From an uncultured Flavobacteriales bacterium (GTDB taxonomy: Bacteria > Bacteroidota > Bacteroidia > Flavobacteriales > BACL11), in the NCBI GenBank assembly GCA_943789505.1, contig CALSUJ010000002.1, positions 80,001-144,000 on the forward strand: a stretch of 64,000 bases of DNA, written 5' to 3'. Within the stretch, counting starts at the first letter, position 1. Every line of letters begins with the position of its first letter. The notes beneath the pieces are model-generated. The model did no database searches, was not told where the DNA came from, and saw nothing but the letters and a program-made list of their open reading frames with translations. The position numbers were made by a program, and so were the translations under genes. Of the stretch, positions 56,847 through 64,000 are shown one piece after another.

Positions 56847-57761
56847 ATGATGCGTATTAAATCATTATATATATTCCTTTTTCTTATTGGGTTATTGTCC
56901 TGTAAGAAAGATATTGAAATTATTAATGATAATGATGCGCCTTACTACGGTGAAATACCTACTTTGTTATTGGAAAATTATGTAAACCGATTATATATTG
57001 ATTTACTTGGAAGAGAACCTCTTGATGCAGAAATGGAAAATGATGTTCAGTTTTTAAGAGATAAAGATATTACTTTAGAAAGTAGAGGGGACCTAATAAT
57101 AAAACTTCAAACTGACACCAATTTTATTGAAGGAGATTCATCTTATAAATTCGCCTATTATCATAGGATGTATGATATGATAAAAGTTCGATTAATTGAG
57201 GGGGCTTCTAATAATTATATAGGATCTGAATTAAGTAATCATTATTCGGCTTATTTAGTTGATTCAGTTAATGGAAATATGTTGGATGCTAATAAGAAAC
57301 TTATAAATTACCATAAACTAAATAATGTTTTAATATCAGAATTGCAATACTATAACGGGCTAATTGAATTCAATGAAATGCATAGAAGAATGATTTTCAA
57401 TTCAGTTTATGATAATATTAATATGAATACTTTTAATTTTATTAATGCTGCTTTTGATAATCTTCTTTTTCGTTATCCAACACAGTATGAATTTGATGAA
57501 GTTTATAAGATTATTGAAGACAATACTGCTCAAATAGTGTTAGGTGGTTCAGTAAATAATAAAGGTGATTTTACACATCTTATTTGCAATACTCAAGAGT
57601 TTTATGAAGGCACGATTGTATGGATTTATGGTACTTTATTAGCAAGAAATCCAACAACTGAAGAAACAGCTATTTTTATGGAAACTTATTTTTTAGATAA
57701 AGATTTTCAGAAAATGCAAAGAGCAATAATGAAAACGGATGAATATGCTCACTTTAACTAA
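56847..57761 (+). CDS. lipoprotein with three LLxRxP helical modules
   Basis: Lipoprotein of 304 aa; the lipobox gives Cys19-Lys-Lys-Asp (GLLSCKKD). Three related helical modules are visible: YVNRLYIDLLGREPLDAE (45-62), FDNLLFRYPTQYEFDEVY at about 205-222, and WIYGTLLARNPTTEETAIF near 262-280. The pattern recalls the YxxLLGRxPxxxE core of DUF1549 and DUF4214, but I cannot assign either. It heads a cassette of five genes plus the giant adhesin, each separated by 2 to 6 bases or overlapping. DUF1549-like proteins are partners of cytochrome and DUF1501-type genes in Planctomycetes, which fits its neighbours. Start could be either of the first two ATGs. Confidence 0.75.
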   Translation: MMRIKSLYIFLFLIGLLSCKKDIEIINDNDAPYYGEIPTLLLENYVNRLYIDLLGREPLDAEMENDVQFLRDKDITLESRGDLIIKLQTDTNFIEGDSSYKFAYYHRMYDMIKVRLIEGASNNYIGSELSNHYSAYLVDSVNGNMLDANKKLINYHKLNNVLISELQYYNGLIEFNEMHRRMIFNSVYDNINMNTFNFINAAFDNLLFRYPTQYEFDEVYKIIEDNTAQIVLGGSVNNKGDFTHLICNTQEFYEGTIVWIYGTLLARNPTTEETAIFMETYFLDKDFQKMQRAIMKTDEYAHFN

Positions 57762-57767
57762 TCACCT

Positions 57768-58250
57768 ATGAAAAAAATAACTCTCCTATTTTTTTGTTTA
57801 TCAGTATTAGCAACATCTTGTAAGAAGGATGATATTATTTATGATGTAAACCAAGTAAACGCAACTTCATATAATGCAAATAAAAATAAGTTAAAAACTA
57901 TATCTCAATATATCTCTATTTTATATGCCAATTTGTTTCAAAAAGCTTTGTCAGCAAATGAATTGGTAGAGATTACTAACTGTATTGAATCAATTGGAGA
58001 TAAGGAGGTTGCTCATGAAATAATCTTAAGTAATTTTATGAATAAATCAGGAGTTACCATTCCATCTGATTCACTTATGAGGACTGATGTTAATGCTTTT
58101 ATCGAACAAACCTATAAGCGATTTTATGTACGAGATTTAACAGAGGCAGAACGAGAATTCTTTTTGAATTTCTTTGTGTCACACCCTGATGTATCAGTAG
58201 AGATGGTGTATTCTGCATTTTCTTTGTCTAACGAATATCAGTTTTATTAA
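57768..58250 (+). CDS. small lipoprotein with two related helical modules
   Basis: Lipoprotein of 160 aa with the lipobox LATSC and Cys18-Lys-Lys-Asp. Two modules resemble those of the preceding lipoprotein: YISILYANLFQKALSANELV (about 48-67) and FIEQTYKRFYVRDLTEAERE (about 111-130). They are helix-turn units with an aromatic start and an L-T/S-x2-E end. Six bases after the first lipoprotein and 1 base before the DUF1501-like gene. I know no function. The two lipoproteins look like diverged relatives, perhaps partners. Confidence 0.72.
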   Translation: MKKITLLFFCLSVLATSCKKDDIIYDVNQVNATSYNANKNKLKTISQYISILYANLFQKALSANELVEITNCIESIGDKEVAHEIILSNFMNKSGVTIPSDSLMRTDVNAFIEQTYKRFYVRDLTEAEREFFLNFFVSHPDVSVEMVYSAFSLSNEYQFY

Positions 58251-58251
58251 T

Positions 58252-59583
58252 ATGAAAAGAAGAAATTTTTTAAAAAATACAGCTTTAAGTGCTGCTGCTA
58301 TCACAGTTCCTTTTATTTTGCCAAGTGGAAGATTGTTTGCAGCAACAGGAAGTCGAATGGCCGATCATGTTGTTTTTGTTGCTTTCGCAGGAGGAGTTAG
58401 GCAGCAAGAATCTATTTTACAAAGATATTTAGATGATAGTCAAGACTATCCAAGTGTTGGGAATATTATGTATAACATGTTTGATGGAGCACCACCCACT
58501 GATAAGATTGTTTACGGTACAGATGGAATAATAAGTGGAGATACTCCAATCCCTAAATTATTATCTCAAACTTTACAGCAACAGGGTACTTTATTCAAAG
58601 AAGTAAATGCCTCAACAGTTGGCCATTATGCTGGAGTAAATACTTTGTTAACAGGAAATTATTTGTATTCTCAAGGATTGAAAATGAAACCTTCAATGCC
58701 AACGATATTTGAGTATCTAAGAAGACATCAAGGGGTGAAGGCAACAAAAACTTGGTTTATAGGAAATGGAATTGGTAATTCACTCCCTTTATTAGATTAT
58801 AGTTTGCACCCTGATTATGGCTCTCAATTTGGAGCTAATTTTTTAGCGCCTACAATTACTTTTGGTGATGATGGAGAAAAGCATTTTAAAAATGCAAAAA
58901 TATATCATCCTGAAGATGAGTTGGATCCTATGTATAAAATGAAATATTTTTTAGATAATGTGTGGTATTCACAAGGAAAACCCTTACCTAATATTGGTAA
59001 TACTGAAGAAGAAAAAGCAGAAATCAAACAATTTGTAAAAGAAATGTTTCTGAAAAAAGAAAATGGAACAATTGCTCATCCTCCAGTTGGAGATAATAGA
59101 GATGGACAAACTATAGGTTATGCTTGTGAAGTATTAAATCGCTTCAAACCTACTTTCTCAGTAGTTTATTTATCATCAGTAGATGGCTGTCATTCTGATT
59201 TTTCGGGCTACTTAAAAAGCTTGCACGCAACTGATCATGCTGTGGGTCATTTATGGGATTATATTCAAAATAATATTCCTGAAATGGCTGGCAATACAAC
59301 TTTAATTGTTTCACCAGAACATGGTAGAAATTTAGAATCGAATAATATTGTTGATGCTAATGCTTTTACGGGCTTTGATCATTCTGATGCTAATAGTAGA
59401 AGAATTTTTAATATGATGATTGGTCCCGGAGTTGATTCTAATTTAACAATAGGGAATGAAAATAATCAAATTGGAGATATTGTAAATATTACACCAACAA
59501 TAGCTGAGATTTTAGGTTTTAAAAATGAAATGATGAGTGCAGGGCTAACAGCAAGTAATAATTCTCTATTTGATTTGATATAA
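58252..59583 (+). CDS. Tat-exported DUF1501-like alkaline-phosphatase-superfamily protein
   Basis: 443-aa protein with a twin-arginine signal (KRRNFLKNTALSAAAITVPF). The mature chain starts HVVFVAFAGGVRQQES and has the superfamily's late metal region SPEHGRNLESN followed by TGFDHSDANSRR, then IGDIVNITPTIAEILGF, as in sulfatase and DUF1501 proteins. Early metal ligands are not clear, so activity is uncertain. DUF1501 proteins are often encoded beside DUF1800 or DUF1549-type partners, matching the two upstream lipoproteins. Tat export means it folds in the cytosol, perhaps around a cofactor or metal. It lies 1 base after one neighbour and 2 before the next. Confidence 0.78.
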   Translation: MKRRNFLKNTALSAAAITVPFILPSGRLFAATGSRMADHVVFVAFAGGVRQQESILQRYLDDSQDYPSVGNIMYNMFDGAPPTDKIVYGTDGIISGDTPIPKLLSQTLQQQGTLFKEVNASTVGHYAGVNTLLTGNYLYSQGLKMKPSMPTIFEYLRRHQGVKATKTWFIGNGIGNSLPLLDYSLHPDYGSQFGANFLAPTITFGDDGEKHFKNAKIYHPEDELDPMYKMKYFLDNVWYSQGKPLPNIGNTEEEKAEIKQFVKEMFLKKENGTIAHPPVGDNRDGQTIGYACEVLNRFKPTFSVVYLSSVDGCHSDFSGYLKSLHATDHAVGHLWDYIQNNIPEMAGNTTLIVSPEHGRNLESNNIVDANAFTGFDHSDANSRRIFNMMIGPGVDSNLTIGNENNQIGDIVNITPTIAEILGFKNEMMSAGLTASNNSLFDLI

Positions 59584-59585
59584 CA

Positions 59586-60539
59586 ATGAGAAAAAATCTT
59601 TATATATTTATTGTTATTTCTTTTGTTTTTCAAGCTTGTAAAAAGGATGGAGAAATTAATCCTTATGATAATCCTAATCTAAATTCTCCTGAGGATACTA
59701 CTACAAACTATTTTCCTGACGCAACCGCTTTTCAAGCACTTCATAATAATATTTTTATTCCTACTTGTGCAAATTCTGGTTGTCATGATGGAGCTTTCGA
59801 ACCCGATTTTAGAACTATTGAAAGTTCGTATAATACACTTGTTTATCAGCCCGTAATAAAGAATGATAACGGAAATACCTATGAGTTTAGAGTGAAACCA
59901 AGCAATTCTGATAAATCAATTTTATATAAAAGATTAATTGAAGATATTGATGGAATTTCAGGAATTATGCCGCTTTCCGCAGAATATAATGCTGAGCATT
60001 ATTGGTTTGATCATAGGGAAGAATATATTCAAAATATTAAAGATTGGATAGATAATGGTGCTAAGGATATGTTTGGTAACTTACCTTTGCAGCCTAATAA
60101 TATTCCTGAAATGAGAGGTGCAATTGCTTTTGTTACAGGGCAAAATACTCCTTTGTCAAGAGAAATGCCAAGAGGAACAGTCTACGTGCCGTCATCAGCT
60201 AGTTCAATAGATTTATGGTTTTCTGTTCATGATGATATTTTAACATCTAATGAATTAAGTTATAATAAAATTAAGTTTTCTACGAACTTATTTAATTTTG
60301 AAAATAAGCCTGAATTTCCTTTAGAGGTTATTACACCTCCTAAAAATGAAACTGGTTATTATCTTAGTACAACTGATGATTTTTATCATAAATACACACT
60401 GGATATGTCCACTTTTAATACAGGAGATATTGTTTTTATGAAAATATACGTAAAGGATGATGTTAACCCAGTTACTGAAATCCCTTCAAATGGATCAGAT
60501 TATAATATTGTAAAACACTTTACATTCACAGTACAATAA
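59586..60539 (+). CDS. lipoprotein with CX4CH haem-type motif
   Basis: Lipoprotein of 317 aa, Cys18-Lys-Lys-Asp after VFQAC. A cytochrome-like domain follows: ALHNNIFIPTCANSGCHDG with C61-x4-C66-H67, a variant haem c motif. A possible axial methionine lies in SGIMPLSAEY, and the ending EYIQNIKDWIDNGAKDM is typical of Bacteroidota and planctomycete cytochrome-like domains. The C-terminal half (about 175-317) is a beta domain with PRGTVYVPSSASSIDLWFSV. Haem attachment to CX4CH is known in some cytochromes c3 but is not shown here; a non-haem metal site is possible. Confidence 0.75.
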   Translation: MRKNLYIFIVISFVFQACKKDGEINPYDNPNLNSPEDTTTNYFPDATAFQALHNNIFIPTCANSGCHDGAFEPDFRTIESSYNTLVYQPVIKNDNGNTYEFRVKPSNSDKSILYKRLIEDIDGISGIMPLSAEYNAEHYWFDHREEYIQNIKDWIDNGAKDMFGNLPLQPNNIPEMRGAIAFVTGQNTPLSREMPRGTVYVPSSASSIDLWFSVHDDILTSNELSYNKIKFSTNLFNFENKPEFPLEVITPPKNETGYYLSTTDDFYHKYTLDMSTFNTGDIVFMKIYVKDDVNPVTEIPSNGSDYNIVKHFTFTVQ

Positions 60540-60541
60540 TA

Positions 60542-60976
60542 ATGAAAGGAATAACTTATATATTATTAGCAGTTTCATTAGTTTTTTCTACTTGTAAGAA
60601 AGTTGAGGTTGAAAATGATTTTTTGATAAGTCTGATTGAAACATCTCCCTCAAGTATTGTTGAGTTTGAAGAAAATATTAATATAAGAATTTCATATAAT
60701 CATGCTCAAGGATTTTTGGGTTTTTCTGATCCTGATTATTTGTCATTAGAAGTAAAAGATAGCCGACTTTCTAATCCCGATTATTATCATCTATTTCCGT
60801 TAAGCCCTCCACAAAGTGATGTTTCAATATCAGGAGAAATACTTATTGAAGTTGATGCTCCATTTATATTTGGAAATGGAAATACAGAAACATTAACTTT
60901 TACTATTGCTATTCAGGATAAAGATAAAAATTGGAGTAATAAAGTTACAACTGATTTAATCACAGTAAATAAGTAA
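60542..60976 (+). CDS. small beta-rich lipoprotein
   Basis: Lipoprotein of 144 aa with lipobox VFSTC and Cys18-Lys-Lys-Val. The mature part looks like a single Ig-like beta sandwich (SIVEFEENINIRISYNHAQG, later FTIAIQDKDKNWSNKVTT). I recognise no family. It starts 2 bases after the haem-type lipoprotein and its stop overlaps the giant adhesin's start by one base (TAATG), so it is tightly linked to the adhesin and may anchor or present it. That is inference from position. Confidence 0.72.
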   Translation: MKGITYILLAVSLVFSTCKKVEVENDFLISLIETSPSSIVEFEENINIRISYNHAQGFLGFSDPDYLSLEVKDSRLSNPDYYHLFPLSPPQSDVSISGEILIEVDAPFIFGNGNTETLTFTIAIQDKDKNWSNKVTTDLITVNK

Positions 60977-62433
60977 TGAAATATTTTTTAATTTTGGTTT
61001 TTATGTGTTTTGCAAATGTAATATTTGCACAGTACACCATGTCCACCCTTACGGTATTTGACTGTGAAGGAACATTAACTGATAGTGAAGCTAACACTAA
61101 TAATCCTGGATGGTATGCACATAATGAAAATTATTCTTTTACTATTTGTCCTGCCGGTGCAATCTCTATTGCCATAAATTTTTCTTTTTTTGAAACAGAA
61201 CCACAGAATGATTATGTGATAATTTATGATGGTCCAAATAATACTTTCCCAATTCTTTCTGGCCCCTATTCTGGAATAAATTTACCTCCTCAAATTACTG
61301 CTTCTGGCTGCGTTACCATTGACTTTGTTTCGGATGTAAATGTTGCATCTGAAGGATTTGATTTGAGTTGGGAATCTCAAATTTCTGTTCCACCACCACC
61401 AATAATTAGTTTGCCAACAGCTGTAAATTGTAGTTTAAGTGCCTTAATCATTGAATTAGACCAATACATTCATTGTGATTCAGTATTAACAGCTCAAGTT
61501 TTTGTGAGCGGGCAATTGAATCAATTAGTAAATGCAACAGCTTTAAATTGTATCAATGATTCTACTAACCAGATTCAACTCTCTCTTTTCCCTGGTTTAA
61601 ACGAAAGCGGTACTTATAATATTTCTTTTCAAACTTATTTTAAAGATGATTGTGATAGTATTTGGGATTTAACATCAACTTTCCAGTTTATAATTAATGA
61701 TTGTCCTTTAATAGTAGAATTAACAGCTGATAATGATACAATTTGTATCGGAGAATGTGCTGATTTATCTACTTATGTAATTGGTGGTGATGCGTCATCT
61801 TATTCTTACAGTTGGAATCCTGTTTGGAACAATAATCCTGGCGTTTGGACGGTTTGTCCTTTAGTGACAACTTCTTATATTGTTACTGTAAGTGATGCTA
61901 GTATGGCAGCTTCACAAAGTGATACCGTCACTATTGTAGTCTTAAACCCACCTATAACTCAACCTTCTATTAGTATTTGTCAAACTGACCCTTCAATTAA
62001 TTTGCTTGCTAATCCTATTGGTGGTTGGTGGTTGGGCTCAGGAATTACAAATGGAAATAATGGAACTTTTAATCCAGTTGGATTATCTGCCGGTATATAT
62101 ACAGTTACTTATGGAATTGGTGGATGTACAGATGATCTGGATGTTACAGTTCTAGAAATTAATGCAGGTTCAGATATTTCAGCTTGTTTTAATACTAGTT
62201 TTAACCTTAATTCTTCTGTGACAACACCAGGAGGAATTTGGTCAGGTTGTAGTTGCATTCAATCAAACGGAAATATTACAACAGGAAATAATCTTGCTCT
62301 AATAACAGCAATTTATACTTTGCCAAATGGATGTTCGGATACTTTATTGGTGACAGTTTCAGGAATTACTACCCAGCTAATGTTACTCTTTGTCAAAATT
62401 CAGGTAATTACGGACTTTCCTTTATGCCTGTAA
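60976..62433 (+). CDS. giant CUB/MAM adhesin, 5' segment (frameshifted)
   Basis: Start of a very large secreted protein. Signal peptide MKYFLILVFMCFANVIFAQ. A CUB domain follows at about 29-135 (FDCEGTLTDSEANTNNPGWY, NDYVIIYDGPNNTFPILSG, VTIDFVSDVNVASEGFDLSW), then Ig-like regions. Repeats with a GGWWLGSGITNGNNGTFNP and AGIYTVTYGIGGC pattern come next, as seen in gliding-motility and T9SS cargo proteins. The genuine frame is lost near 62364: the last 22 residues of this frame do not match, while the -1 frame carries straight on as NYYPANVTLCQNSG. One lost A in AAA (62364-62365) explains it. Confidence 0.8.
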   Translation: MKYFLILVFMCFANVIFAQYTMSTLTVFDCEGTLTDSEANTNNPGWYAHNENYSFTICPAGAISIAINFSFFETEPQNDYVIIYDGPNNTFPILSGPYSGINLPPQITASGCVTIDFVSDVNVASEGFDLSWESQISVPPPPIISLPTAVNCSLSALIIELDQYIHCDSVLTAQVFVSGQLNQLVNATALNCINDSTNQIQLSLFPGLNESGTYNISFQTYFKDDCDSIWDLTSTFQFIINDCPLIVELTADNDTICIGECADLSTYVIGGDASSYSYSWNPVWNNNPGVWTVCPLVTTSYIVTVSDASMAASQSDTVTIVVLNPPITQPSISICQTDPSINLLANPIGGWWLGSGITNGNNGTFNPVGLSAGIYTVTYGIGGCTDDLDVTVLEINAGSDISACFNTSFNLNSSVTTPGGIWSGCSCIQSNGNITTGNNLALITAIYTLPNGCSDTLLVTVSGITTQLMLLFVKIQVITDFPLCL

Positions 62434-64000
62434 ATGGTACCTGGTCAGTATTGCCTGATAATCCTCAGCTTTCAAGTTCTTGTTTAAACCCTATTTTACA
62501 ATATCCATTTCAGGATGGCTTTGAATTGGGTTTTGGTAATTGGACGCATGACCCTAATAATGATTTTGACTGGGAAGTTAACAATGGTGGTACTCCTTCA
62601 TTAACAACTGGACCAAACTCTGCTTTTGAAGGTTATAATTACATTTATACTGAAGCTTCTAGTGCTAATAATCCAGCAAAGGTTGCGGCTATTATTAGTC
62701 CTTGTTTAAATTTATCAGCTTATAATAATCCTATTTTACATTTTTGGATGCATAAACAAGGGGCAGGTCAAGGTAGTTTTGCTGTTGATGTTTCAATTGA
62801 TAATGGTGTAAATTGGAATTTAGATTATTGGTATATATCTGGTGATTTAGGAAGTCAATGGAAAGAATATTCTATTAGTTTATCTGCCTTTAATGCTTCT
62901 GAAGTTAAATTACGCTTAAGAGTAATTACAGGAAATTGGCAGTCAGATATTGCGGTGGATAAATTATCAATTTTAGGAGGGCCTGTCACTGCTGATGGAT
63001 TCTTCTTAACAGATATTGCTAATGATGGTTTACATAATTTAATGTATTCTATTCAGGGATGTGATGATTATGTTGATGTTTTAATTAATGAGATAAATGC
63101 AGGTTCTGATTTAGTAGTTTGCCCTTCTTCTTCTCCTTTTAATTTGATTGGTAGTCCATTAGCGGGAGTTTGGAATGGATTATATATTACCAACCAAATT
63201 ACTGGAACTTTTAATCCATCATTAGGAGCAGGTATTGATCTAGTTACCTATACTTTTGGTGGATGTACAGATACAGCAGAGATTTCAGTTTTGGATACTG
63301 ATATTCAAATCGATACTTTATTTCTTTGTATGAATGAAGGAGTTCAGTTATTAGATTTAGGAACAGTTCCTAGAACTCCAGCTAATGGAATTTGGAGTGG
63401 AAATGGAATAATTAGTTCTAGTTTACCTGGTGAATTTAGTCCGCAAATTGCAGGAGTAGGATTCCATACTTTAACTTATACAGCTAATAGTTGTTTTGAT
63501 AATTTAATTGTAGAAATTGCTCCTCAAGCAGTCTTAATTGATACTCTTTTTTGTCAATCCTCTAATGATATTATATTGAATGTATATCCTAGTGGTGGAT
63601 ATTGGATAGGTAATGGTATTCTTGATGGTAATACGGGTTTATTTGCGCCAAGTCAATTAAGTTTAGGGCAGAATTTTATAGCTTATACATCTGCTGGTGG
63701 TTGTCTAGATACCTTTAGTATTACTATTTATGATCTTCCACAGTTAAGTCTTTCTGGTTTAACCTCCAATTATTGTTTTAAGGACACTAATGTTTTTGTA
63801 AATACTCTGCCAATTGGTGGCGTTTTAACAGGTAGTGGTGTAAATGGGTCTTATTTTAATCCTTCACAAGCAGGAGAAGGCTATCATACAATTACTTATG
63901 AATATGGAAGTGGAATTTGCACTGAAACAATTAATTTTATTGTATTAGTTAGTGGTGAATTATTGGCTGATGTCTATAGTTCAGAAGATACTATTTGTAA
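62424..64000 (+). CDS. giant CUB/MAM adhesin, 3' segment (runs off the window)
   Basis: Continuation of the adhesin in the -1 frame. The true coding restarts at about 62364; 62424 is the first ATG. It contains a MAM-type domain (about 62512-62985): FEDGFELGFG-like opening (QDGFELGFGNWTHDPNNDFD), TTGPNSAFEGYNYIYTEASS, SPCLNLSAYNNPILHFWMHK and GSQWKEYSISL. Four or more G-x-W-x-G-x-G-[VI] ... G-x-F-x-P ... Y repeats follow to the edge, such as ANGIWSGNGIISS and PSGGYWIGNGILDGNTGLF. It stays open for 545 codons from 62364. The C-terminus, expected to hold a sorting or gliding-type domain, is beyond the window. Confidence 0.8.
   Translation, partial: MPVNGTWSVLPDNPQLSSSCLNPILQYPFQDGFELGFGNWTHDPNNDFDWEVNNGGTPSLTTGPNSAFEGYNYIYTEASSANNPAKVAAIISPCLNLSAYNNPILHFWMHKQGAGQGSFAVDVSIDNGVNWNLDYWYISGDLGSQWKEYSISLSAFNASEVKLRLRVITGNWQSDIAVDKLSILGGPVTADGFFLTDIANDGLHNLMYSIQGCDDYVDVLINEINAGSDLVVCPSSSPFNLIGSPLAGVWNGLYITNQITGTFNPSLGAGIDLVTYTFGGCTDTAEISVLDTDIQIDTLFLCMNEGVQLLDLGTVPRTPANGIWSGNGIISSSLPGEFSPQIAGVGFHTLTYTANSCFDNLIVEIAPQAVLIDTLFCQSSNDIILNVYPSGGYWIGNGILDGNTGLFAPSQLSLGQNFIAYTSAGGCLDTFSITIYDLPQLSLSGLTSNYCFKDTNVFVNTLPIGGVLTGSGVNGSYFNPSQAGEGYHTITYEYGSGICTETINFIVLVSGELLADVYSSEDTIC

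Noticed and set aside
56060-62380. Programmed -1 ribosomal frameshifting at the three break points
   Set aside because: No X-XXY-YYZ slippery heptamer or following stem is visible at any of the three sites; single lost bases explain them better.

Overview
The window is AT-rich (roughly one third G+C by eye) and reads as a chromosomal segment of a Bacteroidota organism, most likely a marine flavobacterium-like lineage. Support: TAnnTTTG-type promoter boxes about 20-35 nt before many genes, a TonB receptor with a carboxypeptidase-like N-terminal domain, Cys-Lys-Lys lipoproteins, a DUF4369/thioredoxin protein, a one-chain E1 alpha-beta dehydrogenase, and two secreted proteins with the same C-terminal tail, probably a type IX secretion signal. 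I see no rRNA, tRNA, CRISPR array, insertion sequence or prophage.

Layout. 1-9.9 kb is housekeeping: purB (cut by the left edge), a DUF456 protein, mqnA (futalosine-route menaquinone), yidC, pyrG, a TonB-dependent receptor, holA and a lone HsdR_N-domain protein. 9.9-10.3 kb is the only gene-free stretch over 300 bases and holds a decayed reverse-strand gene. 10.3-29.8 kb has a SulP transporter, aconitase, rpsF-rpsR-rplI, dnaX, an M16 peptidase, monomeric isocitrate dehydrogenase, a TagF/TagD-like pair, beta-carbonic anhydrase, mnmE, sucD and the E1 fusion. Aconitase, isocitrate dehydrogenase and succinyl-CoA ligase alpha give a partial TCA set.

27.7-43.1 kb is a phenylacetate degradation locus: paaABCD, paaG, paaH, paaI, paaJ, paaY, paaZ, an extra enoyl-CoA hydratase and the E1 fusion on the minus strand, with paaE divergent. 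Two unexpected genes sit inside: a secreted Ig-like protein after paaI and a DUF6428 protein after paaJ. No phenylacetate-CoA ligase (paaK) is in the window.

43.1-55.5 kb has an unusual long GAPDH, then a tight forward run (dapF, GNAT, seven-heme TPR lipoprotein, mltG, phosphohexomutase, DUF2279, Smr), a DUF4369/thioredoxin gene split by a frameshift, an EamA transporter and yaaA.

55.6-64 kb is accessory surface biology. A Kazal plus six-repeat Cys-rich secreted protein is broken into three frames. It is followed by a close-packed cassette: two lipoproteins sharing a Y-x-x-L-L-x-R-x-P-type helical motif, a Tat-exported DUF1501-like alkaline-phosphatase-superfamily protein, a CX4CH haem-type lipoprotein, a small lipoprotein, and a giant CUB/MAM adhesin that is frameshifted and runs off the right edge. 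This cassette is the best candidate for an undescribed system.
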